From NCBI GenBank assembly GCA_903970165.1, contig CAJCHZ010000053.1, forward strand, positions 28,837 through 92,836: a stretch of 64,000 bases of DNA, given 5' to 3'. The notes under the pieces are model-generated. The model did no database searches. It had not been told where the DNA came from and saw only the letters and a program-made list of their open reading frames with translations. Positions 15,307 to 23,322 of this stretch are shown here, piece after piece. The position numbers and the translations under genes were made by a program. This DNA comes from Betaproteobacteria bacterium (GTDB taxonomy: Bacteria; Acidobacteriota; Terriglobia; Acidiferrales; UBA7541). Position 1 is the first letter of the stretch; each line of letters begins with the position of its first letter.

Positions 15307-18011
15307 CCACATTGCCAACGTTGAGAGCGCCGGATTACACCGATCAGGAGTTCTCCCGATTAATCGAGACTCTCCGGCAAACCGGGCAACGCCTGGAAGA
15401 GGTGACCGCCGGACAGGTGGATACGGTGGTCGACGGTGAAGGACGCACGTTCTTCCTGCGCGGCACGCAAGATCAAGTACGCCAGAGCGAGGCTGGGAAG
15501 CAGGCGGCCATTCTCAACGGCCTGCCTGCGCACGTTGCCCTGCTGGACACCAACGGGATCATCAGCGTGGTTAACGACGCGTGGTGCAAGTTCGAGAGCC
15601 CCAATGTAATCCAGGGTTCGGGATTTGGCGTAGGGCTCAATTACGTCGAAAGTTGCCACGTGGCGACCGGCGAAAACTCTGCGGAGAGCCATAGTGTCGC
15701 GGCCGGCATTCGTGCGGTGTTGAGCGGCGACCAACCGAGTTATTTGACCGAGTATTCTTGTCAGTTGCCTAACGAGCTAAGATGGTTCCAACTTATGGTC
15801 ACGCCGCTGGCCCAGGACCGGCAGCGAGGTGCGGTGGTCATGCACTTCGATATCACGGGAAGGTATCGCGCGTCGGAAGCGTTGCGAAAGAGCATGGAGG
15901 AATTCCGAACCCTGGCCGAATCCATGCCACAAATCGTCTGGATCACTCGACCGGATGGTGAATGTATCTATTTCAGCCAGCAATGGATGGATTACACCGG
16001 TCTCACCTCTGAAGAAAGTTTGGGAGAAGGGTGGAAGAAACCTTGCCATCTGGAAGACCGGGAGCAAGCGTCGCTGGCCTGGAAGAAGGCGATCGAGACC
16101 GGCGGTAAGTACACTATTGAGTGCCGTTTGCGCCGCAACGATGGGCAGTACCGCTGGTGGCTGATCCGCGGCGTACCGCGGCGGGACACGTCCGGTACAA
16201 TTCTCAAATGGTTCGGCACCTGCACGGATATCCACGACCTCAAGATGATGGAAGAGGCGTTGTCCGTGGAAAAGGAATTGGCTCAGGTAACTCTGGCCTC
16301 CATCGGTGATGCTGTCATCTGCACGGACCGCGTGGGAAATATCGCCTTTCTCAATCCCGTGGCCGAACAAATGACCAGCTGGTCTTGCGAGTCCGCGAAA
16401 GGCCGGCCGATGGGCGAAGTGTTTCGAGTCATGGACTGTGGTACCCGCGAAATCACCCCGAATCCTGCGGAAATGGCCGTGGCGCAAGACCGCATCATTC
16501 ATCTTCCGCCGGGTTCCATACTCATTGGGCGCGACGGATTGGAAACCCCCATCGAGGACTCCGTAGCTCCCATCCACGACCGGAATGGGCAAGCGACGGG
16601 CGCCGTCATAGTCTTCCGCGATGTGAGTGCGATCCAGGCTATGTCGCGACAGATGACCTATGCGGCCGAGCACGACTTCCTCACGGGTTTGCCCAACCGT
16701 TTGCTCTTAAGCGACCGCATTAACCAGGCGATCATGTCTGCGGAGCGTCATGGAAAGAAAGTCGGTCTGCTGTTTCTGGATCTGGACGGTTTCAAACACA
16801 TCAACGATTCCCTTGGACATGCGACCGGCGATAGACTCCTGCAATCGGTCGCTAAATGTCTGGTGCATTGCGTGCGAGGCGCGGATACCGTCAGTCGGCA
16901 AGGAGGGGATGAATTCGTCGTGCTGCTTTCCGAGATGGAGCACCCCGAAGATGCCGCCATCACCGCCCGAAGAATGTTACAGGCGATCGCCGCGCCACAT
17001 CATGTCGACGACCACTCCCTGCACGTCACAACCAGCATTGGGTTGAGTGTTTTTCCCGAGGACGGCGCGGACGCGGAAACGCTTATCAAGAACGCTGACA
17101 CCGCTATGTACCAAGCCAAGGAAAACGGGCGGCACAGCTATCAGTTTTTCAAGCCGGTTATGAACGTGCGGGCCGTGGAACGCCAATACATCGAAGAGAA
17201 TCTGCGGCATGCTCTGGAGCGGGACGAATTCGCGCTGCACTACCAGCCAAAAGTTAATCTGCTCACCGGTGCAATTACCGGAGCGGAGGCGCTGATTCGC
17301 TGGACTCATTCCGATCGCGGGATAATCTCCCCGATGGACTTCATTCCGGTCGCCGAAGATAGCGGCCTGATACTGCAGATCGGCAACTGGGTGCTTCGCG
17401 AAGCTTGCAAGCAAGCTCAAATATGGGTCAAGGCTGGATTGCCGCTGCCGTCGATGTCCGTGAACATTTCCGCGAGGGAGTTTCGACAAGAAAATTTTCT
17501 CGAAGGTGTTCTAGCGATCTTGAAAGATACCGGCTTCAATTCCAGTTCTCTGGAGCTCGAACTGACGGAAAGCGTCCTGATGAAGCGAATCGATACGGCT
17601 GCATCTATTCTGAAAAAAATGCGCGACGAAGGCATCCATGTTGCCATCGACGATTTTGGTACGGGTTACTCCAGTTTGAGCTACTTGCGCAAGTTTTCGA
17701 GCGATACCCTGAAGATTGACCAATCCTTCGTCCGCCAAATCACCGCTGATTCCGCTGAGAAGACTATCGTCCCCGCCGTGATTGGCATGGGCAGAAATTT
17801 GGACATGCGGGTCGTGGCAGAGGGTGTGGAGACGCAAGAACAATTGGCGTTCCTTAAGGTTCACCATTGTGACGAGGCGCAAGGCTACTTTTTCAGCCGG
17901 CCTGTGCCCGCTCCATTGTTTGCTAAATTGCTCGAAACTGGCTTACCGGGAATCGTTCTGAAAACCCACGTTCCAGATACGTTCCAGTTGGCGCCAAATT
18001 TGAAGGTTTGA
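15303..18011 (+). CDS. PAS-PAS-PAS-GGDEF-EAL c-di-GMP synthase/phosphodiesterase
   Basis: About 902 residues from a TTG at 15303 that overlaps the kaiB stop (TTGA) and sits six bases after GGGGGAG; a GTG at 15279 is an alternative. The N-terminus has VTAGQVDTVVDGEGRTFFL, echoing the start of the divergent PAS kinase. Three PAS-type sensory domains fill roughly residues 70-440. The GGDEF domain keeps the active GGDEF signature (about residue 535) and an RxxD inhibitory site (RGAD). The EAL domain keeps EALIRW (about 660), NISAREF, ELTES, DDFGTGYSSLSYL, KIDQSF and AEGVET, so both activities could be intact. It is soluble, with no transmembrane segment. As the last gene of the kaiC-kaiB operon it probably links KaiC state to c-di-GMP level, which is inference from coupling. 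Confidence 0.93.
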   Translation: MTTLPTLRAPDYTDQEFSRLIETLRQTGQRLEEVTAGQVDTVVDGEGRTFFLRGTQDQVRQSEAGKQAAILNGLPAHVALLDTNGIISVVNDAWCKFESPNVIQGSGFGVGLNYVESCHVATGENSAESHSVAAGIRAVLSGDQPSYLTEYSCQLPNELRWFQLMVTPLAQDRQRGAVVMHFDITGRYRASEALRKSMEEFRTLAESMPQIVWITRPDGECIYFSQQWMDYTGLTSEESLGEGWKKPCHLEDREQASLAWKKAIETGGKYTIECRLRRNDGQYRWWLIRGVPRRDTSGTILKWFGTCTDIHDLKMMEEALSVEKELAQVTLASIGDAVICTDRVGNIAFLNPVAEQMTSWSCESAKGRPMGEVFRVMDCGTREITPNPAEMAVAQDRIIHLPPGSILIGRDGLETPIEDSVAPIHDRNGQATGAVIVFRDVSAIQAMSRQMTYAAEHDFLTGLPNRLLLSDRINQAIMSAERHGKKVGLLFLDLDGFKHINDSLGHATGDRLLQSVAKCLVHCVRGADTVSRQGGDEFVVLLSEMEHPEDAAITARRMLQAIAAPHHVDDHSLHVTTSIGLSVFPEDGADAETLIKNADTAMYQAKENGRHSYQFFKPVMNVRAVERQYIEENLRHALERDEFALHYQPKVNLLTGAITGAEALIRWTHSDRGIISPMDFIPVAEDSGLILQIGNWVLREACKQAQIWVKAGLPLPSMSVNISAREFRQENFLEGVLAILKDTGFNSSSLELELTESVLMKRIDTAASILKKMRDEGIHVAIDDFGTGYSSLSYLRKFSSDTLKIDQSFVRQITADSAEKTIVPAVIGMGRNLDMRVVAEGVETQEQLAFLKVHHCDEAQGYFFSRPVPAPLFAKLLETGLPGIVLKTHVPDTFQLAPNLKV

Positions 18012-18096
18012 GCGTTTTCAGCGCCTCTATGTTTCGATAACTTAACTTACGCATTTTCAATGAACCGAAATATTCCAACTCCCCCCGCTTCCATCA

Positions 18097-18102
18097 TATA
18101 AT
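18097..18102 (+). promoter_or_regulatory. possible -10 element for the PHA-granule-region gene
   Basis: A perfect TATAAT lies 33 bases before the ATG at 18136. No good -35 hexamer is present at 16-18 bases, so support is limited. Confidence 0.3.
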
Positions 18103-18135
18103 CGTTTGAATTTAGAGCAAAGCCGTTTAGGGGCT

Positions 18136-18438
18136 ATGCCCACGCTAAACATTTCGGTCCCGCATCAACTTCCGCAAGACGAAGCGTTACGTCGAATGCA
18201 AGACACGATTACGCAGGCCAAAATACAGTACGCCGGCAAAGTTACAATCTCTGAAGAGAACTGGAGCGGCTACGTCGGCACATTTACGGCTTCAGGATCG
18301 GGGCAGACAGTGACTGGAAGTATCGCAGTTAGCCCCTCCGATGTAACGATTCAGAGCTCGTTGCCGTTTGCTGCCATCTTATTCAAAGGCCGGATTGAAT
18401 CCGGAGTTCGAGACAAATTGACCTCAATCCTCAGCTAG
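18136..18438 (+). CDS. polyhydroxyalkanoic acid system family protein (PHA_gran_rgn-like)
   Basis: A 100-residue protein from the ATG at 18136, preceded closely by TTAGGGG. It begins MPTLNISVPHQLPQDEALRR and contains GYVGTFTASGSG, GSIAVSPSDVTIQSSLP and ILFKGRIESGVRDKL. This matches the pattern of the short PHA_gran_rgn family found next to polyhydroxyalkanoate genes in Proteobacteria and scattered in other phyla: a HxxxxDEAxxR start, W/Y-rich middle and a C-terminal KGxIE helix. No PHA synthase or phasin is nearby here, so the family name does not show that PHA is made. A small soluble alpha-beta protein is likely. Confidence 0.7.
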   Translation: MPTLNISVPHQLPQDEALRRMQDTITQAKIQYAGKVTISEENWSGYVGTFTASGSGQTVTGSIAVSPSDVTIQSSLPFAAILFKGRIESGVRDKLTSILS

Positions 18439-18551
18439 CCGCAGTCGTTTTAGGTGTTTCCCACGCCGTTCGGCAGAACAAAACGCCTCGCCCAACCATC
18501 TAATCGGTGTCATTTGTCGCAAGCCTTTTGGCTTGCTTCGAGGAGGCTACC

Positions 18552-19064
18552 TTGCCAAATTTCACGATTCGTCTGCAAACATCTCCCGGTAAAGATGTCG
18601 GAGAGTCGGTAAATTCCCTGCCTCCTTTGAAGAGTCCACAGGAACCTTTGATTAGTGGCGACACGGTTCCGCCTACGTGGACCGTTGAAGTGCCAACCAC
18701 GGAAGAGGTAAATAAGCTGCTCGACAAAAAGGTCGAGGAGCTGAATGCCCGCATTTCCAGACTGGAAGACAAACTCCGAAGCTTCGAGGAAGATTTTCAC
18801 AAGGGATTGCCCTTTGAGGATGCCCAGACCGCCCCCCGGAAGCCCTCGGAGGAAAAGCACCGAGCCTCTTCGGAAAAAGACGACGACAAGAACGTTCAAC
18901 CGAACGAGAATCATGACAAAACGCTGGAACACAACCAGCACAAGAGCAAAGACAATTCCGCTCAGCAGCCTGACTCCGAAGAACACGCAGACAAAAAGCG
19001 ACTTCAGGAAGCGGGCTCAGCGGGCGCAACCCATGCCGCAAAGACCGCCTCAGGCTCCAGCTAG
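18552..19064 (+). CDS. hypothetical coiled-coil protein with charged low-complexity tail
   Basis: About 170 residues from a TTG at 18552 placed five bases after GAGGAGG; a GTG at 18507 has a poorer ribosome site. The N-terminus PNFTIRLQTSPGKDVGES is followed by a predicted coiled coil (VNKLLDKKVEELNARISRLE, about residues 56-85). The last 85 residues are Lys/Glu/Asp/Gln/His-rich, with repeated EEH, SEK and DK runs and no fixed structure expected. I do not recognise the family. It lies about 110 bases after the PHA-region gene on the same strand and could be co-transcribed. The tail may mediate binding to a polymer surface or nucleic acid, but this is speculation. Confidence 0.5.
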   Translation: MPNFTIRLQTSPGKDVGESVNSLPPLKSPQEPLISGDTVPPTWTVEVPTTEEVNKLLDKKVEELNARISRLEDKLRSFEEDFHKGLPFEDAQTAPRKPSEEKHRASSEKDDDKNVQPNENHDKTLEHNQHKSKDNSAQQPDSEEHADKKRLQEAGSAGATHAAKTASGSS

Positions 19065-19079
19065 CGAAAAACGCGGGTA

Positions 19080-19500
19080 TCAGTTTTTCTCCCACAGCTC
19101 CTTGAACAATTTCACGGTCCCCGGCCCGTGTCCCGCGTGGTGATCGCAAATGCAAAAATCTTCAGCACCTTCGTGTTCTTCGTAAGCGACCGGAAGATTT
19201 CCACCCAATTCTTCAAATCCTCTCGCCGCTCCGCAATGGTTTTGTCCCACGTGTTAGTCTCCGCTTCCATCCCCTTCCGGTTTCCCAGCAACCTTATGTA
19301 AGCAAAACCCGCGGTCACCAGATCCATCTTCTCTTCCATCTCCCAGGCCTCGGGATGAACGAAGTGTCCGTCAGCGCCAAAGCCATATTGTGCTCGCGCT
19401 ACAAATCCAGCAAACGCGCGTCCAGCCAGCCCCTGTTGCGAATCTCCACAGCCAGCCGTCCGCCTTCATCACCGTTGAACGAGCCGCGGTTTCCGCGGCG
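19080..19500 (-). pseudogene. DUF72 (YecE-like) pseudogene, C-terminal part
   Basis: Minus-strand fragments in changing frames join into the C-terminal half of a DUF72 protein. RLAVEIRNRGWLDARLLDL ends at an in-frame TAG (19400-19402). It continues as REHNMALALTDTSFIPRP, then shifts frame near 19345 to MEEKMDLVTAGFAYIRLLGN and WDKTIAERREDLKNWVEIF. It shifts again near 19146 to DHHAGHGPGTVKLFKELW, ending with TGA at 19080-19082. The order and motifs (FAYIRLLG, NWVEIF, FAFA then HHAGHGPGT) are those of the family. The N-terminal half is not found upstream. At least one stop and two single-base-type frameshifts make it inactive unless they are sequence errors. The upper boundary is approximate. 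Confidence 0.7.
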
Positions 19501-19597
19501 TCTCCGCACCTCTCCGTCTTTTCTTCCGGGAACAGCGGGGCCTGCCGATAACCAGCCTCTGTTTTTGTGCGCTTGGCCATCTTCGGTCCGCGCGCTT

Positions 19598-20323
19598 TCA
19601 GGACTTCTCGAGGAAAGCTTGAAACTCATTTACCACACACGCAGGCAACTCCGTATCATTTTTCTTCAGCAGCTCGTGCCCGGCTCCATCCACTTCCAGC
19701 AGCCCATGCGAACCGCCAATCACCTTCAATGCCGCCTTCATCTCCGCGATGCTCCCAAAACCGTCCTTCGTTCCATGAACAAAAAACGCCGGCTTCCTTA
19801 TCTTCGGAAAGTGCGCGGTACGAAGTTGCTCCGGCTTTTGCGGAGGATGCAGCGGATAAGAGAGCAACAGCAACCCGGCAACTATTTCCGGCTCCTCAGC
19901 AACTAGCATGCTCGCCTGCCGTCCGCCATAGGAATGCCCGCTCAGATAAACCGCTCCTTTCACTCTCTGCTTTAACGCTACAACCGCCTGGCGCAAACCG
20001 TCCCGGTCGCGCCCCGCTCCCCCCGGCGACGGCGGGCCGAACCGGCGTGCCTGCCGAAACGGCAGGTCGCATCGCAACACAAAAAATCCGGCCGCTGCAA
20101 ACGCATTCGCCATCGCCATCAGCAAGCGAGACTCGCAATTCGCTGCAGCGCCATGCGTAAGCACTACGCTGCTCCCGTTCGCCTCTACGGGGCTATGTAG
20201 AAACCCACGCAACCCCGGTTCGCCCTCCAATCGCAGGGCAGTCACCGGGCTTGGCGAATCTTCCGCCAAATGGGAAGCGCGCACCTCCTCTTCCTCCACG
20301 CTTTTTTTCCTATTCCTGTTCAT
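19598..20323 (-). CDS. alpha/beta hydrolase of the KANL3/Tex30-dienelactone hydrolase type
   Basis: A 241-residue soluble hydrolase. Visible elements: the oxyanion region VLTHGAAANCESRLL (about 54-68), nucleophile elbow GHSYGG (about residue 128), the acid in FFVHGTKDGFGS and the catalytic His in GAGHELL. FAAAGFFVLRCDLPFRQ follows the fold's usual strand 4. These together give a complete Ser-Asp-His triad of the Tex30/KANL3-like family, whose substrates are mostly unknown. It lacks a signal peptide, so it acts in the cytoplasm. It sits alone on the minus strand next to a DUF72 pseudogene and a carboxylesterase; no operon is evident. Confidence 0.82.
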   Translation of the reverse strand: MNRNRKKSVEEEEVRASHLAEDSPSPVTALRLEGEPGLRGFLHSPVEANGSSVVLTHGAAANCESRLLMAMANAFAAAGFFVLRCDLPFRQARRFGPPSPGGAGRDRDGLRQAVVALKQRVKGAVYLSGHSYGGRQASMLVAEEPEIVAGLLLLSYPLHPPQKPEQLRTAHFPKIRKPAFFVHGTKDGFGSIAEMKAALKVIGGSHGLLEVDGAGHELLKKNDTELPACVVNEFQAFLEKS

Positions 20324-20389
20324 CCCGGCCTGGCCCCGCGTAGCAGCAAGCTATCCCTGTGCCGTCTTCTCTAAATCACGCCCTCTTCG

Positions 20390-22153
20390 TTACAACCCAA
20401 TCGCATTTCGTTCAACGGTATCCGGATTTTTCTTCATCTCGCAAGCAGTGTCAAAAATCATGGTTGGGCATTTCTCGGCCGTGAATGCGGGCCATGCCGG
20501 AATCCCGCTGTGGTTTGGATTGCCGGTGCGGGCAAAATGAATCCACGCCTCGCTGACCTGCGCGGCAAGCGCTCGCGCTTCCAGTCCGTCTCCCGTCATA
20601 TTCTCGCAACGCGCGGCGTTGTCGAAGCAAAAAGCCAGCTCAGCACAGTGAAACGCGCGCGGCCGGCCATCCAGCACCGGCGTCTTCCACGTAAACCAGT
20701 ACAAATAAGCCGGCGCCGCTCCTTGTGCCGCTTTGCGTTCGCACTGCGTGACCGCTCCCTGGCGAACCGGCGCAGCTTGAATCCTCGAAAGGATATCGAA
20801 TGGCTTCTCTTTCGGATGCGCTTGACGAAAAGCCGCAATAATCCCGTCGCTCTTGTCGCCAAACGACTTGCTGACCCGGTCCTTAACCTCATCCTCGGTC
20901 ATCACTTCGTATTCCGGATGACCAATTCCGTTCACAAATTCGTTGAGCACGGTCCCCACCAGAATCGGCACCTGCGCCGAAAGAGGCGGCGCGTCAGGAT
21001 CAAACGGATGCCGCGGCAAAATGCTGCCGTCCACCACCGGCGCCCAAATCAATTGCTCTCCCATTCTCCGGACGTCCGGCGGGCCGGTTCGCACATGTTT
21101 CCTCTGCACGGCGACGCCGGCATCGATTAATTTCTGGTATGGCAATTCCTGCAGTTGGCCGACTTGCGTTCCGTTCAGCCCCAGCTCCACGAGAGCTTCT
21201 GCAGCGATGCCTGAGGATCGCTCCACCGTCGAGCCGCGCATCAGAGAACCGCTCTGCACAATACCCTTGTGGAACAATCCCTTCGCCGAGGGCATGGCCA
21301 TCAGCGCATTTACTTTTCCGCCGCCACCCGACTGCCCAAAAATCGTGACGTTGCCAGCGTCGCCGCCAAAATTTCCAATATTGTCGCGCACCCACTCCAG
21401 GGCCGCGACGATATCCAACATTCCGACATTCGCGGAACCAGCATAAGCCTCGCCATAAGCCGCGAGGTTCAAATGCCCCAGCACTCCGATGCGGTGATTC
21501 AGGCTCACCAACACCACATCGCCGCGCCGGCTCAATCTTTCTCCGTCATAAGACTTCAATTCCTGTCCGGAACCTGCCTGAAACCCGCCTCCATGAAGCC
21601 AAACCATAACAGGGCGCTTTTTGCTGTCTTTGGCGGGCGTCCAGATGTTCACGCGCAAGCAATCCTCTCCAGGGATCCCGTCATCCCAGGAAAACAACCA
21701 AGCCTCTTCGTCATTAGCCCAGCCAGCGCGTGGCGTCTGGGGGCAATCGTACCCGTACTGCATCGAACTCCGCACTCCAGTCCAGGGCGTCGCTTTCACC
21801 GGCGGCAAAAACCGCGCCTTCCCCTCCGTACTCGCGGCATACGGAATCCCCTTGAACGTTAGAATCCCATTTCGCGTGTATCCGCGAATCTTTCCAGCGG
21901 TCGTTTCGACGATGGCGTTTTCGTCGTTGGCAATGAGCAGCGCCTTTCCGCTGGGCTGCTCCGCGCCACCTTTCTTCGCAGCGGCCTGAGCCGTGTCGCC
22001 CTTCTTCTCGGCGGCCTCAACCATCGGCAACATTGTTGCCGCGCCAACGCTACCGAGCATTGCCGCCGCGCTCTTTATCCAACTCCGCCGATTCCCACTT
22101 CGCATCGTCACGTTCGCAACATCCGCTTTCCAATCTCCCAGTTTTTTAGCCAC
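20390..22153 (-). CDS. type B carboxylesterase, probably Tat-exported
   Basis: A 587-residue protein, GTG start behind GGGGGA; an ATG 16 codons in would leave a tidier Tat signal. The N-terminus has NRRSWIKSAAAMLGSVG followed by a hydrophobic stretch, a twin-arginine type export signal. The body is a type B carboxylesterase: FKGIPYAASTEGKARFLPP, EDCLRVNIWTP, VMVWLHGGGFQAGSG, nucleophile Ser in IFGQSGGGGKVNALM, and a C-terminal His region (FHCAELAFCF). The family cleaves carboxylic esters, and a folded periplasmic or secreted enzyme is expected. An Ala/Lys-rich linker follows the signal. Substrate not predictable. Confidence 0.88.
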   Translation of the reverse strand: MAKKLGDWKADVANVTMRSGNRRSWIKSAAAMLGSVGAATMLPMVEAAEKKGDTAQAAAKKGGAEQPSGKALLIANDENAIVETTAGKIRGYTRNGILTFKGIPYAASTEGKARFLPPVKATPWTGVRSSMQYGYDCPQTPRAGWANDEEAWLFSWDDGIPGEDCLRVNIWTPAKDSKKRPVMVWLHGGGFQAGSGQELKSYDGERLSRRGDVVLVSLNHRIGVLGHLNLAAYGEAYAGSANVGMLDIVAALEWVRDNIGNFGGDAGNVTIFGQSGGGGKVNALMAMPSAKGLFHKGIVQSGSLMRGSTVERSSGIAAEALVELGLNGTQVGQLQELPYQKLIDAGVAVQRKHVRTGPPDVRRMGEQLIWAPVVDGSILPRHPFDPDAPPLSAQVPILVGTVLNEFVNGIGHPEYEVMTEDEVKDRVSKSFGDKSDGIIAAFRQAHPKEKPFDILSRIQAAPVRQGAVTQCERKAAQGAAPAYLYWFTWKTPVLDGRPRAFHCAELAFCFDNAARCENMTGDGLEARALAAQVSEAWIHFARTGNPNHSGIPAWPAFTAEKCPTMIFDTACEMKKNPDTVERNAIGL

Positions 22154-22378
22154 GGCGTTCCCCCGCTCTCTCTTCTAAACAACTCCATCTAGAACCGCGC
22201 AAAACGCCCCGACGATATCACATTTCCAAGTATCTCTTGGGGCCGACGCCTCATCGCCTGGCAACCCATTACTCACGATTCTCTGCCCACTACTCGCTTT
22301 CCTTCCTTCAAGATTCCCGCTTTATTTCGCGCCGGCAACTGACTATTCTTTTCCCGGTTCCTTTCCTAAGGTGACGTC

Positions 22379-22903
22379 GTGCTTTTCTGGATCTTCGAAT
22401 GGCTTTCCGATCTATCCCCCGCAGGGCTCCTCTTCCTGTTCCTGCTCTACTTCACGCCCACCATTGCTGCCCTATTCCGCAAACGCAATTGGATCCTGAA
22501 ATTGGTCAAAGTCTTCTGCCTCAACTTCCTTCTCGGTTGGACCCTTTTTGGTTGGTACGCCGCGTGGAAGTACGCTTTGGCGGCGGAGCCCCGCTTCATC
22601 GCATGGTTTGTCGCCGCGATGAAGGCCTGGTGGAAGCGCGTTGAGGAAGAAGAGGCGAAATATTTAGCCGAGCGTGACAAGAACGCATCTTCCAACTGGG
22701 CCGCTGCGCCAAGCAACACTCCAACATTCGAATTTCCGCCAATCCCTCAACCCACCGAATACACCTATATCTGTCCCAACGGCATCGACGGCCTGAAGAC
22801 CTGCGTCTCCTGCAAGGGTACTACCCTTCCGTGCCATGACTGTGGCGGATGGCGCAGAGTGTATTGCTCGGACTGCCAGGGGACTGGCACGATTAGGAGA
22901 TGA
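22379..22903 (+). CDS. superinfection-immunity-like membrane protein with DnaJ-type zinc cluster
   Basis: A 174-residue protein, GTG start after AAGGTGAC. Two membrane helices (about 10-25 and 38-60) hold FLFLLYFTPTIAALFRKRN and NFLLGWTLFGWYAAWKYAL, the pattern of the phage-derived 'superinfection immunity' family (Imm T4-like: PTxxA, then N-GWTxxGW-xA). An additional helix-rich linker leads to a C-terminal cysteine cluster, CVSCKGTTLPCHDCGG followed by YCSDCQGTGTI, with CxxCxG repeats like a DnaJ zinc finger. The fusion of these parts is unusual. A membrane protein with a cytosolic zinc domain is clear; a defence role is only suggested by the family name. Confidence 0.7.
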   Translation: MLFWIFEWLSDLSPAGLLFLFLLYFTPTIAALFRKRNWILKLVKVFCLNFLLGWTLFGWYAAWKYALAAEPRFIAWFVAAMKAWWKRVEEEEAKYLAERDKNASSNWAAAPSNTPTFEFPPIPQPTEYTYICPNGIDGLKTCVSCKGTTLPCHDCGGWRRVYCSDCQGTGTIRR

Positions 22904-23020
22904 TTTCCTTGAGCCGGGCAGCGGCGATTCGCGCATACCAAACGCGGCCTTACCTCGACTCCGCTTCTTCTCGGCACCCTCTTTTCTCTGCGCCCCCACC
23001 TCTGCTACGCTCGACTCATC

Positions 23021-23296
23021 ATGTGCCGAAACATCAAACCACTTTTCAACTTTGATCCACCGGTCTCGACCGACGAAGTTCACAACGCCTCTCTTCAATT
23101 TGTTCGCAAAATCACCGGCTTCAACAAGCCCTCGAAGTCCAACGAAGCCTCTTTCCAATCCGCCATCGACGAAATCGCCGCCGTCTCCCTCCGCCTCCTG
23201 CAATCGCTCGAAACCACCGCCCCGCCCAAAAACCGTGCCGAGGAAGCCGCCAAAGCCAAAGCCCGCTCCGCCAAGCGCTTTGCTCCCCAGGCGTAG
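23021..23296 (+). CDS. DUF2277 family protein
   Basis: A 91-residue protein starting MCRNIKPLFNFDPPVSTDEV, with QFVRKITGFNKPSKSNEASF and LLQSLETTAPPKNR and a basic Ala/Lys-rich tail. This is the conserved DUF2277 pattern (MCRNIxxLFNFxPPxxxxE, then FVRKxxGxxKPSxxNExxF), a small actinobacterial/acidobacterial family of unknown function. Length matches the family. It stands alone between the membrane protein and the convergent hydroxyacid oxidase gene. Confidence 0.85.
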   Translation: MCRNIKPLFNFDPPVSTDEVHNASLQFVRKITGFNKPSKSNEASFQSAIDEIAAVSLRLLQSLETTAPPKNRAEEAAKAKARSAKRFAPQA

Positions 23297-23322
23297 TGGC
23301 GGGCCTTTAGACTCCAGGGGTT

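Noticed and set aside
20390..22153. GQSGGGG instead of GESAGG at the esterase nucleophile
   Set aside because: Variants of this kind are common in bacterial type B carboxylesterases, so it is not a sign of inactivity.
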